Assembly: GCA_030068145.1 (NCBI GenBank)
Contig: JAPJBO010000126.1
Coordinates: forward strand, 62,001-126,000
Source: Diplonema papillatum
Taxonomy: Eukaryota > Euglenozoa > Diplonemea > Diplonemida > Diplonemidae
Direction: 5' to 3'
DNA: 64,000 bases
Both the position numbers and the translations under genes were made by a program. The notes below the pieces were generated by a model. It was not told the origin of the DNA. It saw nothing but the letters and a program-made list of their open reading frames with translations, and did not search any database. Shown here piece by piece: positions 1 to 9,389 of this stretch. The first letter of the stretch is position 1, and each line of letters opens with the position of its first letter.

Positions 1-352
1 TGTTACTTTCATGGGATGTTCACCGGGGAAGGGTCCGACCTAACCGTTAGTCAACAGCAACGTCGAAAAGGGGGAGGGGGAAAGAAGATAGAAAATCGGT
101 GGGGTTGACAAGCTCGTAAGTGGTTGTTTGTAGATCAGTACAACCTTAAACTACGCCTAGCACACGGCCAGGCGGTCTTTAACGAACCTCCAGTACATTA
201 AACGCAAGTCGGCAGGTCGTCATCAGACGCGGCACGAAAAGCAAACGTCGCCGACGCAGCACTTCAGCAATGCGTCCTCTTATTTACAGTGGGCACCGTA
301 CCTGAACTCAGCCCCGCTAGGCCGAGATTCCGGCTGTTCCGCAGGGCATACA
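1..352. other. 3' flank of the Penelope-like ORF, no gene seen
   Basis: No coding potential or repeat was recognised. It lies downstream of the minus-strand retroelement ORF and probably holds its 3' untranslated region. A reverse-strand CTGATGA at about 219-225 was checked as a hammerhead-ribozyme core, but no matching GAAA and stem followed. Confidence 0.4.
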
Positions 353-3300
353 TCACTCCCCGAAGTTGACGTACGTGCAGAGACGTTCGTGCACATGCAG
401 GCCTCTGAGGCCCCGGAACAATCGACCGTCCTTGGTGCGGTCGGTGAAGCAGCGCTTGCAGCGCAGTTCCGGGGGGTCCTTGGGCTGTTCAGGTGGCTGG
501 TCGTGTGCTGCCAAAGCAGCGTCGGAGGGCATGGGTTGGCAAGATGCCAGATTCGCGTCGGTACAGGGCGGACTAGAAGGTATCAGCGGGACCTGCGGTG
601 GGACTGTTGTTGCCATCATAGTAGGTGATGGCAAGCGTTCGACCACCTCGTGGGACGCATTGGGGATTCGTACGTATGCGGCGAGGTATATGTCAGTCCA
701 AGGAACGTTGTCGACGTGCAAGACTCGTTCGTCATCGAAAAGCGTCCATTGCATCCCTTGCAAGACGTATGTGACAAAATGGCCGCTTGTCGTATTTTGT
801 CCCGTGTGTACAACCACCGCGGAAAGGCGTAGTGTGCCGTCCGGCAGTCGCAGGAGGAGCGGTAGGGAAGCGTCATTCCGTAGTCTCGCACCATCGCTTG
901 CGTAAATGCCGAACTGCAACAGCAGGCACTCGGACGCCACATGCACGTTCATGGTCTCCACAACGGATCCAGCAGCTCCGCAGTCACACCTCCTCTCCGG
1001 ATTCATAATTCCACGAACACAGAATGCGTCCTCCACCGGCCTTCCACGAGGGACTTGAAGACACCGTACCAGTTGATGACGGGTGGATGTGGCGCCACAG
1101 GCGATACATCGTGTTGTTGTCGTCATCGTGTTTTCCAGGCACGTCTGGAAAAGCCGCCAATCCGGACAAGCCTCCGTCGTCTCGTCCGGCCCTAGGGAGC
1201 TGTCTGTCCTATCCAGAATTGCAACCAAAGCCTCGTGCGCGTCGTGCTGTCGCGCATCGCAGAACATTGGGAGCATGGCGAGGATTGTTTCAGCCCCTAT
1301 CCTTCGGCTGTCTTGGCTGAGCTGGCTCCTCCCCGAGCGCGAGCTTACCAGTAGGACGAAGTACGTCAAGAACTCCTTCAGGAACCCCCGGAAATTCAGA
1401 GGATTCTGCGCAAGACTGTAATACATGTTCTCGATCGGTTCCACACGCAACAAGAGCTGCAGTACCGCATTGAGAAAACAAGTATTCCCAAGGTTCGGGA
1501 GGCCGGCAGGTTCAAACGGTGACGGGTCGAACATGCGGGAGGGCCGTTGGATACAAATGACAGCTTGGCGGCCGACAGCGGGTGATGATTCCAGCATGTC
1601 AGGCACTGCATGGGACACGTCGCAGCGCCGTTTCGGTCCAGGCTGAGCAGCCTCATCGTCTCTGCGCTTGCGCTTTCCTTTAGTCGTCCCATCCTGGGGC
1701 ACAAGATCACGACGCTGCTTCGGAGCCGCAGTGGAAGGCCGATCGGGCGTATCTCGTTCCGTTCGTGTGCCAGGTCGAGGACGGTCCCTGTATCTCACGA
1801 AGGCCTTCTCAGCGAGCAGCCTCTCGACCGCTTGGTCGATGGACTCCAAGTCGGGCATCTGCAGAATGCGTTCCACTTCATGTACGAGCCACACGAAGTG
1901 CGCACGGATCTTCTCGCAGTGATCACCGAACTTCGCTTCTGGGTACGTGTCTAGTAACCATTTACGAAACCCACTTTTTAAGACACTCTTGCGGTACCCC
2001 CGTCTCATGAGCTTCAGCACCGTGTTGTTCATCTCGGTCTTAAAGTCATGGAGGTTGTTCGCAATCCTGCCGTTACGCACAAGCGCTCCGATGAGGATAC
2101 TCGACCCAAAGTTCGATGGAGCCGTGGAGAGCACGGATGTGTACGCCAAGGGCTGGTATCGGTATGCCTTCGCTTTGTCGAGGACTGACAGGCGCATGTA
2201 TCTCCTCCCGGACATCTCGGAGACTTCATGTCGAATCCGAATACCAAGGAAAGTGGCGTCCCCAACCTTGGCGTTTGTCTGTTTGTACCTCATGTTGTAC
2301 ACAGATTCCGGTGGGGGTTTTGTGCCGAAACACAACAGATCGTCAATGAAGCGGCGTGTCAGGCTAAGCAATGCCGCACGTTGCGTGTCCCCGTCTTCCA
2401 AGAGTCGCATCATGTATTTTCGCTCTTTCGCATAGCAAAAGAGGTTGGCGATGTCCGGGGAAGCGTTCGCACCCATTGGGATGCCTAGCGTCTGCCTCAT
2501 GAGAACCCTATTGACCAGAACATAGGTATTCACCAGGCAGAAAGACAAGAGGGTCTTGAGCTCCTGCGCCGAATACGCTGCTTCATGTGACCGTACCTCC
2601 GTGTTTACCTTAAAGGCGAAACAGCGCTTCTTACGAGTCGGCCCGTGTTGGCTCTTCGGACGTACTAATACGAGTCTTCCCGCGTCCACGTTCAAACGTG
2701 CAGCCTCCGCCGCGAAGGCCTCATTAATCGTGTCCGCAACCGCATTAAGAAGCTCCTCAAGCTCCAGCTGGTCATACATCGTTGTGAAGTCAAATGTACC
2801 AGCGTCCAGCTGCGCGAGTTCGTCCGCGTGTGTCTTCAGGAAGAAGGCCGTGTCGTCGCTCGACTCCGTGATCCAGAAGTACCGGTACCCAGTCGCGTTG
2901 AACCGAATGTCGTCTTCCCGCCGGAGGATGCTCATGATCGCCTTCAGCAAGCCGGTCAGGTCCAGTTGCGCGTCCGTCGTAGACGAGAACGTGGTCTTAG
3001 GGCGGGCGTCCCGTCCAGCATCGGCCGCCTCGGAGTCGGAGTCGACACAGTTCTTCCGCGAAACCCCAGCGATGTACCGCATGGACGTCACTTCCTTGTG
3101 CAGCTTCAGGGTGCCATATAGGTATGGGAGGACGTTCGATGAGTGTAATCCTTCCCGTCCGAGGTAGGCCTTGTGCCTCGCAATGACTTGTTGAGGCGTC
3201 TCTTCGCTCGGGGAGTAGTTCGTACTGTGATTGACCTTCGCGTGTAAGTCCTGGTTGTAAAATCTTTTACACACGAAGCCGAAATCATGCGAGCTCTTGT

Positions 3301-4810
3301 CCACGGGCAGGATCACGAGATGTTCCTGCAACTCCAACAGTTTTTTACGCGCTCCAGCCGTCAGCTCCGGATCGGCTCCCACCCGGGAGAGGTCAACCGT
3401 GGCTAGTATCTTCCTCCGTAGCATCCTTGCGAAGTGCGGAGGGGCGTCCTTGAATTGCTCCTCAACGAACTGGGTCACAGCTTTGTCGACCTCCCTGCAA
3501 ACGGCTTCTTCCCCACCGTCCGGTCGGAACTTGCGACCCTTGTCAAAAAGCGAAATTAGCTCGCTCGACGTTTTGAGGAGGTGTGCCTGCCCGCACGCAT
3601 GCCCTTGGATGTGGTATCCGTCTAGAAGGTAGCGTTGGCAAGGGCATTCACCAGGGGGAGGGGCCGGGGCAGCAGTTGTTTGTCGCGAAACATCCGTAAA
3701 GTTTGACAGAAGGACCCCGAGGGGAGGATTAAGCGACGTGGAAACCCTCGTGTTCACGAAGTCCGTTGAGTCCGCGAGCATTTCACGGAGTTCGGTATCG
3801 TGACGGAAAACGGCGGCTAGCTTCCTTTCATCCATCATCTTGCTCACCTGCCGTATGCAGAACCAAGGCGTTCGTGCTGCACTCTTTTTCTTCTTCGCAA
3901 GATGGTTGATCTCACTAAGCCTCGCCGTGAGCAGCTCGTCCAGGATTGCTACCTTCGGGTGCTGCAGGTGCTCAACCATGAACATTCGCACCCAGGTACG
4001 AACTCTGTAAACGCGGCTCTTCATCCACGGGTTCACGTCGTATGCCCGTAGGGTGTCCTCATCGAGTCCGAACATGTAATGCAGCTGCTTCCGGATGCCG
4101 AAGTATCGGCCTCGACTTTGGTCCACGTGGATCTGCCCATCCTTCACATGCACCCAGGCGTCTCCGCGCTCTCGAGGATATTCCGGGGTAGACTGCCCGC
4201 TGTCCGGTTTGCCCTTGAACGACGGAGCAGATCGCGGCTTCTTACCTCGCTTGTTAAAGCCGCTTGCAGTACTAACCATATTGAACTGCGGCTTTAGCCT
4301 CGCGATGAAAGCCATTTCTATCGGCTCGGCAACTTTGTCGAAGTTACCCCCAGCCGCATAGAACGCTTCTGGGACGTCGTAGAGGATGAACGCGTAAGGC
4401 GGCGAGGGGAGGTTCTGCAAGTGTCGCTTGAACCTGTCCTGCTTGGTGTTCCGGCCAGACCAATGCTTTGTAACCCGCTCCTGCATCGTCTTGCTCGTCT
4501 TGCCGATGTACAGCAGGTTGGCGTGGGCATCAACTAGTCCGTAGATGAGACCCGTAGCGCGGTAGTTGCTCGCGTCTGTCGGGCGCTGGAGTCTCATCGT
4601 CGCGTACGTGTGGTCTAGGAGCCTGCGATACCTCTTCTGGAACCGGGCCGTAAACAGCTCGCCCTGCTCTTTCCACTTCGGCCAATCTATCTGTGTCGTC
4701 TTCTCCGTTTTGCCACGTACACAGTCAGTTTGGAAGAATGGTGCGAGAAAGGGCTTTGCGAACTCCGGGCGTCGACGCATGTCCGCGTCAGCTGGTGGCA
4801 AACGTACCAT
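353..4810 (-). CDS. Penelope-like retroelement polyprotein: GIY-YIG, CxC linker, reverse transcriptase, USP deubiquitinase, zinc finger
   Basis: A single intact ORF of 1485 residues. Residues 87-178 are a GIY-YIG endonuclease (GLIY and YIG at 87-90 and 101-103, catalytic-type Glu165, Asn177). It lacks the Cys/His CCHH signature of most Penelope endonucleases. A CPC motif (389-391) and DKGRKFRP (423-430) match the CxC linker known from N-terminal-endonuclease Penelope-like elements (Chlamys/Naiad type). The reverse transcriptase has motif A FDFTTMYDQL (Asp674), motif B QTLGIPMGANASPDIANLF (from 773) and motif C FIDDL (Asp823-Asp824). After a basic stretch (KGKRKRR, 1044-1050), residues 1103-1383 form a USP (C19) domain. 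It has a Cys box NLGNTCFLNAVLQLL (Cys1111), QHDAHE (1188-1193), Cys pairs 1235/1238 and 1275/1277, a His box SGHF (His1344) and FDD (1358-1360). A CxxC...HxH...C finger ends the protein (1451-1478). All catalytic residues are present and there are no stops, so it may be active or recently active. Confidence 0.9.
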   Translation of the reverse strand: MVRLPPADADMRRRPEFAKPFLAPFFQTDCVRGKTEKTTQIDWPKWKEQGELFTARFQKRYRRLLDHTYATMRLQRPTDASNYRATGLIYGLVDAHANLLYIGKTSKTMQERVTKHWSGRNTKQDRFKRHLQNLPSPPYAFILYDVPEAFYAAGGNFDKVAEPIEMAFIARLKPQFNMVSTASGFNKRGKKPRSAPSFKGKPDSGQSTPEYPRERGDAWVHVKDGQIHVDQSRGRYFGIRKQLHYMFGLDEDTLRAYDVNPWMKSRVYRVRTWVRMFMVEHLQHPKVAILDELLTARLSEINHLAKKKKSAARTPWFCIRQVSKMMDERKLAAVFRHDTELREMLADSTDFVNTRVSTSLNPPLGVLLSNFTDVSRQTTAAPAPPPGECPCQRYLLDGYHIQGHACGQAHLLKTSSELISLFDKGRKFRPDGGEEAVCREVDKAVTQFVEEQFKDAPPHFARMLRRKILATVDLSRVGADPELTAGARKKLLELQEHLVILPVDKSSHDFGFVCKRFYNQDLHAKVNHSTNYSPSEETPQQVIARHKAYLGREGLHSSNVLPYLYGTLKLHKEVTSMRYIAGVSRKNCVDSDSEAADAGRDARPKTTFSSTTDAQLDLTGLLKAIMSILRREDDIRFNATGYRYFWITESSDDTAFFLKTHADELAQLDAGTFDFTTMYDQLELEELLNAVADTINEAFAAEAARLNVDAGRLVLVRPKSQHGPTRKKRCFAFKVNTEVRSHEAAYSAQELKTLLSFCLVNTYVLVNRVLMRQTLGIPMGANASPDIANLFCYAKERKYMMRLLEDGDTQRAALLSLTRRFIDDLLCFGTKPPPESVYNMRYKQTNAKVGDATFLGIRIRHEVSEMSGRRYMRLSVLDKAKAYRYQPLAYTSVLSTAPSNFGSSILIGALVRNGRIANNLHDFKTEMNNTVLKLMRRGYRKSVLKSGFRKWLLDTYPEAKFGDHCEKIRAHFVWLVHEVERILQMPDLESIDQAVERLLAEKAFVRYRDRPRPGTRTERDTPDRPSTAAPKQRRDLVPQDGTTKGKRKRRDDEAAQPGPKRRCDVSHAVPDMLESSPAVGRQAVICIQRPSRMFDPSPFEPAGLPNLGNTCFLNAVLQLLLRVEPIENMYYSLAQNPLNFRGFLKEFLTYFVLLVSSRSGRSQLSQDSRRIGAETILAMLPMFCDARQHDAHEALVAILDRTDSSLGPDETTEACPDWRLFQTCLENTMTTTTRCIACGATSTRHQLVRCLQVPRGRPVEDAFCVRGIMNPERRCDCGAAGSVVETMNVHVASECLLLQFGIYASDGARLRNDASLPLLLRLPDGTLRLSAVVVHTGQNTTSGHFVTYVLQGMQWTLFDDERVLHVDNVPWTDIYLAAYVRIPNASHEVVERLPSPTMMATTVPPQVPLIPSSPPCTDANLASCQPMPSDAALAAHDQPPEQPKDPPELRCKRCFTDRTKDGRLFRGLRGLHVHERLCTYVNFGE
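353..4810 (-). mobile_element. Penelope-like element (N-terminal GIY-YIG, Chlamys/Naiad-like), boundaries unresolved
   Basis: Only the ORF can be delimited. The domain order endonuclease-CxC-RT and the missing CCHH motif point to the permuted Penelope clade. I found no pseudo-LTR repeat between 1-352 and 4811-5577, no target-site duplication and no hammerhead ribozyme; lack of a canonical hammerhead is reported for this clade. The real element is probably somewhat longer than the ORF at both ends. Confidence 0.8.
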
Positions 4811-5577
4811 GTTGACCGCGAAGCTCTTGCGAGGATTGTGGGGCCGGGTCCGTATCGTAAAGGGTGGTGCTCTGTACAGGGATCGGGGTTGCCGGGGGTA
4901 GTAGAATGCGTCGGCTGAGGCGTTGACGGAACGTAACGGAACTGATTTGAATTGCTTGAGGGAGGCTGTGCACTGTACAAGGGGGTGGTAGTGGGATTGG
5001 GTGGTGAGCGGGTTGCTGTTCTGGATTATCGGCGGTACTCTTCACGCGACGTACACGGTGTTGTTGTTAGGGATGTCGGTTTGTTGCTAAGCTCAAGTCT
5101 TAGCGCGCTTTGTTCGGAGGGTGCGTTTTGTGATCTTGGTTGGGGGTTTTCCCGGTTTGTAGTAGCGAGGCCGCACGGGGGCAGGATGGCACCAAGCCTA
5201 GACTCTGCCCGGTCTCGTTGCCGATGTCTTGTGGTACAGCGGGGCGAAGTTAATACGATTTAACCGTCTCCCTACCTGTACCGGCTGCGTTTCTTCGTCG
5301 GTTGTGCCATGGGCAGTTGGTTTTCGACCTCTGTACACTGTGTCAGAGGCCTCAGATCGTAGGCGGGTTGTTTTTGCGAGAGGTCCCCCCGCGGCGTTTG
5401 AGGGGACTGGGTGGGTACGGCCGCCAATCCACCTAGACTCCGCCCCCTCATTCCGTCCTAGCATGAAGCATTGACCACGGACATCTCGGGATTGGGTCGG
5501 GGGGGTCCGGGGGGGGTGTCCCCCCCCGGGCACGAGCACCGACCTTGACTTCACCCGGACTTTACCACCCTGGCCGA
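4811..5577. other. Upstream flank of the retroelement, no gene
   Basis: No supported ORF. It contains a G-run/C-run stretch (about 5500-5530, GGGGGGGTCC then CCCCCCCC) that could fold back on itself. It may include the 5' UTR and promoter of the minus-strand retroelement, but no motif confirms that. Confidence 0.35.
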
Positions 5578-5727
5578 ACTTCGCTTCGTGCCCGAACTTT
5601 TTTTAGTACCAGCGCAGCCTGAGCGCTTAGCACCAGAACTTAGCAACGCCCGAACTTAGCATCACTCGAACTTAGCTTCACCAGAACTTAGCATTGCCCG
5701 AACTTAGCTTCGCCCCGAACTTTACCT
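5578..5727. repeat. Degenerate minisatellite around CGAACTTAGC
   Basis: About eight imperfect units of roughly 16-18 bp share the core CGAACTTAGC or AGAACTTAGC, separated by short variable GC-rich spacers (ATCACT, TTCACC, ATTGCC, TTCGCC). It sits between the retroelement flank and the first copy of the duplicated coiled-coil gene. Confidence 0.7.
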
Positions 5728-5774
5728 GCTGCCTCCAGTCTCGCCACGCGCCGGCCTTAGCCGAGCGCACGTAC

Positions 5775-6580
5775 TTTTCAAAATGCATGTGTCACTGCAA
5801 ATAGGAGACAGCCACGCACATTGCGCGCACGTGGCGGCCCTCTTCGAATTCGGTCCTGGCGGGGGAAGAGATGCTTATTGTAGTAAGTGCGTGTAACCCA
5901 GCGCGGAGGGGGAATGCGGGAAGTGCTCGGACGCGCACAGCGCCGTATAGTGCTTCCACTCATTCCACAACCTTTGACTTGTTGAGGTGTGCTCTCTCAC
6001 TCTCTCGGCCGCACCACGAAGAAAAGTAACACATACCACAGAGCACGATTGCGCCTGTCCGTCGCCGCTTGTAAACCGGCGCCAGCAGCCTTTTCCGCTC
6101 CAGCCAGCTCGGCCCAGAACCGGATCAACCCTTCGGTGCGGCAAAGACCGGCGACGACGGCGGCGCCGGAGGTCCGCGCGTCGTCGACGGCCACCGACAT
6201 TTCTCGTCCGGCCGCGTCGATCTCCGCTTGGTGCCTGCGGTAACCATCGCGGCACGTAGCGAGCTCTTGGCACCGGTCGCGCACGGTCGCGCGGGAGGCC
6301 CTGATGGCCTGTATTTCCACCCCCCGGCGCTGTATCGATTCCTTCCTCTGCTTCAGTTCTTCTTGAACGGCGGCGTCACACTCAAGCAGCTGCCTTCTGC
6401 GTTGCAGAAGCTTTTCATTCGCCACCTCCGCTTCGCGGCACGACTGCAGCAGCGCGTCCGCCGAGTCGTGCAAGCCATTCGATGCCATGCACGTGCCTCT
6501 CTCGTCGCCTCCTTTTGTGTTTGTGTGTGTATGTTGTTGTTTTTTCTTTCGAATGAGTACGCACCTGCTGTCCCGTAGGA
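5775..6580. repeat. Segmental duplication, copy A (partner 11073-11870)
   Basis: From about 5779 to 6488 the sequence is almost base-identical to 11077-11786 (constant offset of 5298 bp; one visible change near the left edge, CTGCAAATAG against CTGCAATTAG). Beyond the start codon the two copies stay alignable but diverge. The unit carries the whole two-exon gene described next. Confidence 0.92.
5875..6488 (-). CDS. Two-exon coiled-coil protein of unknown function, copy A
   Basis: Exon 1 runs 6488-6037 and exon 2 5971-5875, giving about 182 residues. The intron is 65 bp with donor GTATGT; the phases join (TG plus G makes a Trp codon). An alternative acceptor 9 nt further upstream also stays in frame, so the joint is uncertain by three residues. 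The protein is mostly charged helix with heptad-like spacing (residues about 5-130, rich in Arg, Gln and Glu), then a short aromatic tail (LWNEWKHYTAL) ending at a TAA stop. I see no signal peptide, membrane segment or known domain. A conserved CAG/GTGCGT-like donor upstream of the ATG in both copies suggests a 5' UTR intron. It is not recognised; helical complex subunits such as kinetochore or tethering proteins are possible but unsupported. Confidence 0.6.
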
Positions 6581-8142
6581 TAAAGCGGATAAATACGAGA
6601 GGAGAAAAATGTGTGCTCAGTAAGTGGTTTTGCGCCGGCCTTAATACTTCTTCGGATCCTTTGTGACATTGACTTTTCCAGCCAACGGCGTATCACGGAG
6701 AGTGTGTACCCGCGACAAGTGTTGTCGACGGCCGACCCAAGCTTGTGCAGTGCAGATGGTCGCTGCTTGGTCCGTGGCACGGCAGGTCTGGCACCACCCC
6801 CCCACTCGATTAACTCGCTTCTGAGGCCGTGGCCCGCCTTACGTGTCTCGGGAGTTACATTGCCGGATAAACTGAGCGCCGGTGGGTTATGCCGTTGTTT
6901 CCGCTGTATCGCTACGCAGAGACTGAACAAGAGAAGGGAAAGTCTTTGCAATATTTTCTCCAGATGAAATAACGTGAAGATGAGAGATTGTCACGGAAAC
7001 GTGAAGCAGTGCGAGTAGTTCCGCACAGTTGTGTCGACGGACTAGTACGCCGTGTACCTGGGCCAGTTAGTCCTCAGACACCCGGTGGTGACTGGCTGGC
7101 TACTTTGCAATTCCCCAACGACAGCACCACCACCCTGTTCCACGAGGAAGGTCTTGCCTGCGAGTTGCGGAGGTCTCAAAGCGACCAACGCTAGCACAAT
7201 CCACGTGCCGCTACTCAGCCAAATAAAGCCGTGAGGAGCGAAGACACAGCAGGCTCGGCAGTATTAGCCGGACATGAGAACTAACGTCTGCCAGCGAGTG
7301 CTGGTGAACAGCAGCACTATCAACTGGACAACAACAACTCTAAGAGCAATGCGTTGCACAACCGTAGCATACAAACATGGAGTTGGAGCTAGCACAGCTG
7401 GCCAAACTTCTCACACAGTAACTGTTGTAGCTTGCCAGACCAACCAAAACCAGCCAAGCTACCCAGAGAAAGTAAACGCAGCGGAAAGAACAGGCTCCTG
7501 TTCTTTCCGCTGTCGGACGGACTGCCAGTACGAAGCTTGTTCAGATTTGACTCTATTCCTCACAGGCTTGGGCTAGTCGGGCGACTGGTCTAGGTCTCGC
7601 CCAACCCCTCGGTCAGGTTGTGTAATGTACAGTACCTCGGTCAGCCAGGGCATTAGCTAAATTCCGTCGGCTGACGGAATTTGGAAATTGCAGGAGATTG
7701 CGGCCTGTCTTTCTTTGTCTTCCTATTTGGCGTCGTCCTCTCGGCTTCCGTTTCTGCTACAGCTAGCACGTCCCTTTGCGAGATCACTGCGTGCCGAAGT
7801 TGGAGCGCCTCCGGCGACGGCTTCGTTTTCTAACTGGAGTGTACATTCACCATCACTGCAAAACAAAACCGCTCATTCGCTTACCCTTATGTCTTAGTCG
7901 AACCCACATGTCCAAAGCACCCGACGACTGAGCAGACGGGCCAGGCAAGAGCTTGCAAGGTAGGGGAGGGTGCGAGTGGGGTGCGGGTAGGGGTCGGGTG
8001 CGGGGGGTGTATGCAAGTACTTTTGGGGAGGGGCGCGGATGCACGCAAAGCAAAGTTTGACTACTGTACTTACCTGACCAAGGTTTGGCCGAGGTTCAGC
8101 GCCAAATCGGAAAAGCAAGCTACACGCCTGATCTCGCCACTT
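6489..8142. other. Intergenic region, no supported gene
   Basis: Short ORFs occur on both strands but none shows domain character, splice-compatible neighbours or duplication-conserved frames. A self-complementary GGAAAGAACAGG...CCTGTTCTTTCC hairpin is visible at about 7480-7511. Confidence 0.4.
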
Positions 8143-8325
8143 CAAAAAAAGACAGGCGCTTCGTTTTGTTTGTGCGTGCCGGTTGATCGTTTTCCCACTT
8201 GTATTTATTTACCCTGAGTCATTTTCAGGTAAGGAATTCTGATCAACCCCAAAACACGCAGTCTGCGTCTTTTTAGCCTGCACAGTACATTGGAGGGCAA
8301 CCTGCAAGAATGTTCGTACTAAAAA
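8143..8325 (+). repeat. Dispersed repeat R1, copy 1
   Basis: It begins in an A-run followed by GACAGGCGCTTCG, continues through GTGCGTGCCGGTTGATCG and CTGATCAACC(CC)AAAACACGC, and ends near GTCTTTTTAGCCTGCACA. The same order of blocks recurs at 42891-43070 and 43503-43668 and partly at 60325-60430, always in this orientation. The inverted GTTGATC/GATCAAC pair makes a loose internal stem. No protein is recognisable. Confidence 0.75.
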
Positions 8326-8361
8326 GACTAAAACAAGAAGCAGGCAGTAGGTACAAGCCGC

Positions 8362-8525
8362 CTCTTTGCACGCGGCATGTCATGCTTTGGTTACTTCTTG
8401 CCGCGTACAGTTTGTACGTCCGCTGTGCAGTTTGACGAGCTCGAGGAGTCACCAGATGATTCGGCGCAGGCAATCCCGACTGTCCAATCACGGTCGCGAA
8501 AGGTTTGTGCCCTAAAGTGATGAGG
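8362..8525 (+). repeat. Dispersed repeat R5, copy 1 (carries a conserved short reading frame)
   Basis: It is homologous to 62375-62540. In one frame both copies encode a similar peptide beginning LFAR, then SCFG, FLPR, VQFD and EESPDD. This copy stops at about 8521-8523. Shared frame and acidic end suggest a decayed exon or retroelement ORF fragment rather than random sequence. The family is unknown. Confidence 0.5.
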
Positions 8526-9389
8526 TGGTTGACCAGGCCCCCACAAGACCTAATCCACAACACGGCTACAACACGAGGATGCAGCCCTGCTTGGGTGTGC
8601 ACTCAGCCATCACAGGGCCCCAGGCCTCGCCACTTGACCTGACACAGCTGCCACCCAGAAGGCCGCAGCGGCAGCCTTCGCATTGAAGGCGCGCGCAGCT
8701 GGAGTGTATGTAGGCAATTCCGTACAACAGCTGCATCAGGCGCAGCTTGACCCGAGAGCTCGCTAGGGGAGGTGGCGCTGCTCAACCTGTCAGTCTCACA
8801 ACTGACTGCTGCCCCAAATAATAATAAAACAAACATGTGAGACCTGTCTGACGGCCAATCACGCACGTCGAGGCAACTTTTCAGCCATCAAGGTTATTTA
8901 TAGCAAATGTGCAATGTTGACAAAGCTGGATGGATGAGAAGCTCGCCACTGCCAGCCACGGCGTTTGCATTTTCGTCCCTTATCTAGCTGACCCTAGCAG
9001 GAAATATTACGGATGCTCCCCATCGTCCCGGACGGCAGAAAGCGCTCGTAATCGAGGCAGTCCCACTTTTTAGACTTTGTGTTGCTAAAACCCCAATGAC
9101 CTGCTGTTTGGTCGTTACGCTGAAACATTCCCACTTTTGGCCAAAAACTTAGATTTGTGCACCGTTATTATGGGGCATCAGCCCTCTGGTGACCCGCTCC
9201 TTCACAAAACAGCGAAGAGGGTGGTTCTACCTGAACACCGCTGCCCGGTTCGCCGTCCGTGTTTCCGGACGGCCAGATGCCCCATGGCGAGCTCTCATTT
9301 CTTCCCATCTAGTCGTTTCTTTTGTTCCCCATCTAGGCGTCAAAACTAACTCAGGGAAGTGGAACATTATTCATCGAGCCTGTGCTGTG
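8526..9389. other. Intergenic region, nothing recognised
   Basis: No ORF here has supporting features. It forms the 3' flank of the minus-strand coiled-coil gene that ends at 9390. Confidence 0.4.

Noticed and set aside
200..240. Hammerhead ribozyme of the Penelope-like element
   Set aside because: The CTGATGA core is present on the minus strand, but no GAAA and no flanking helices could be found.
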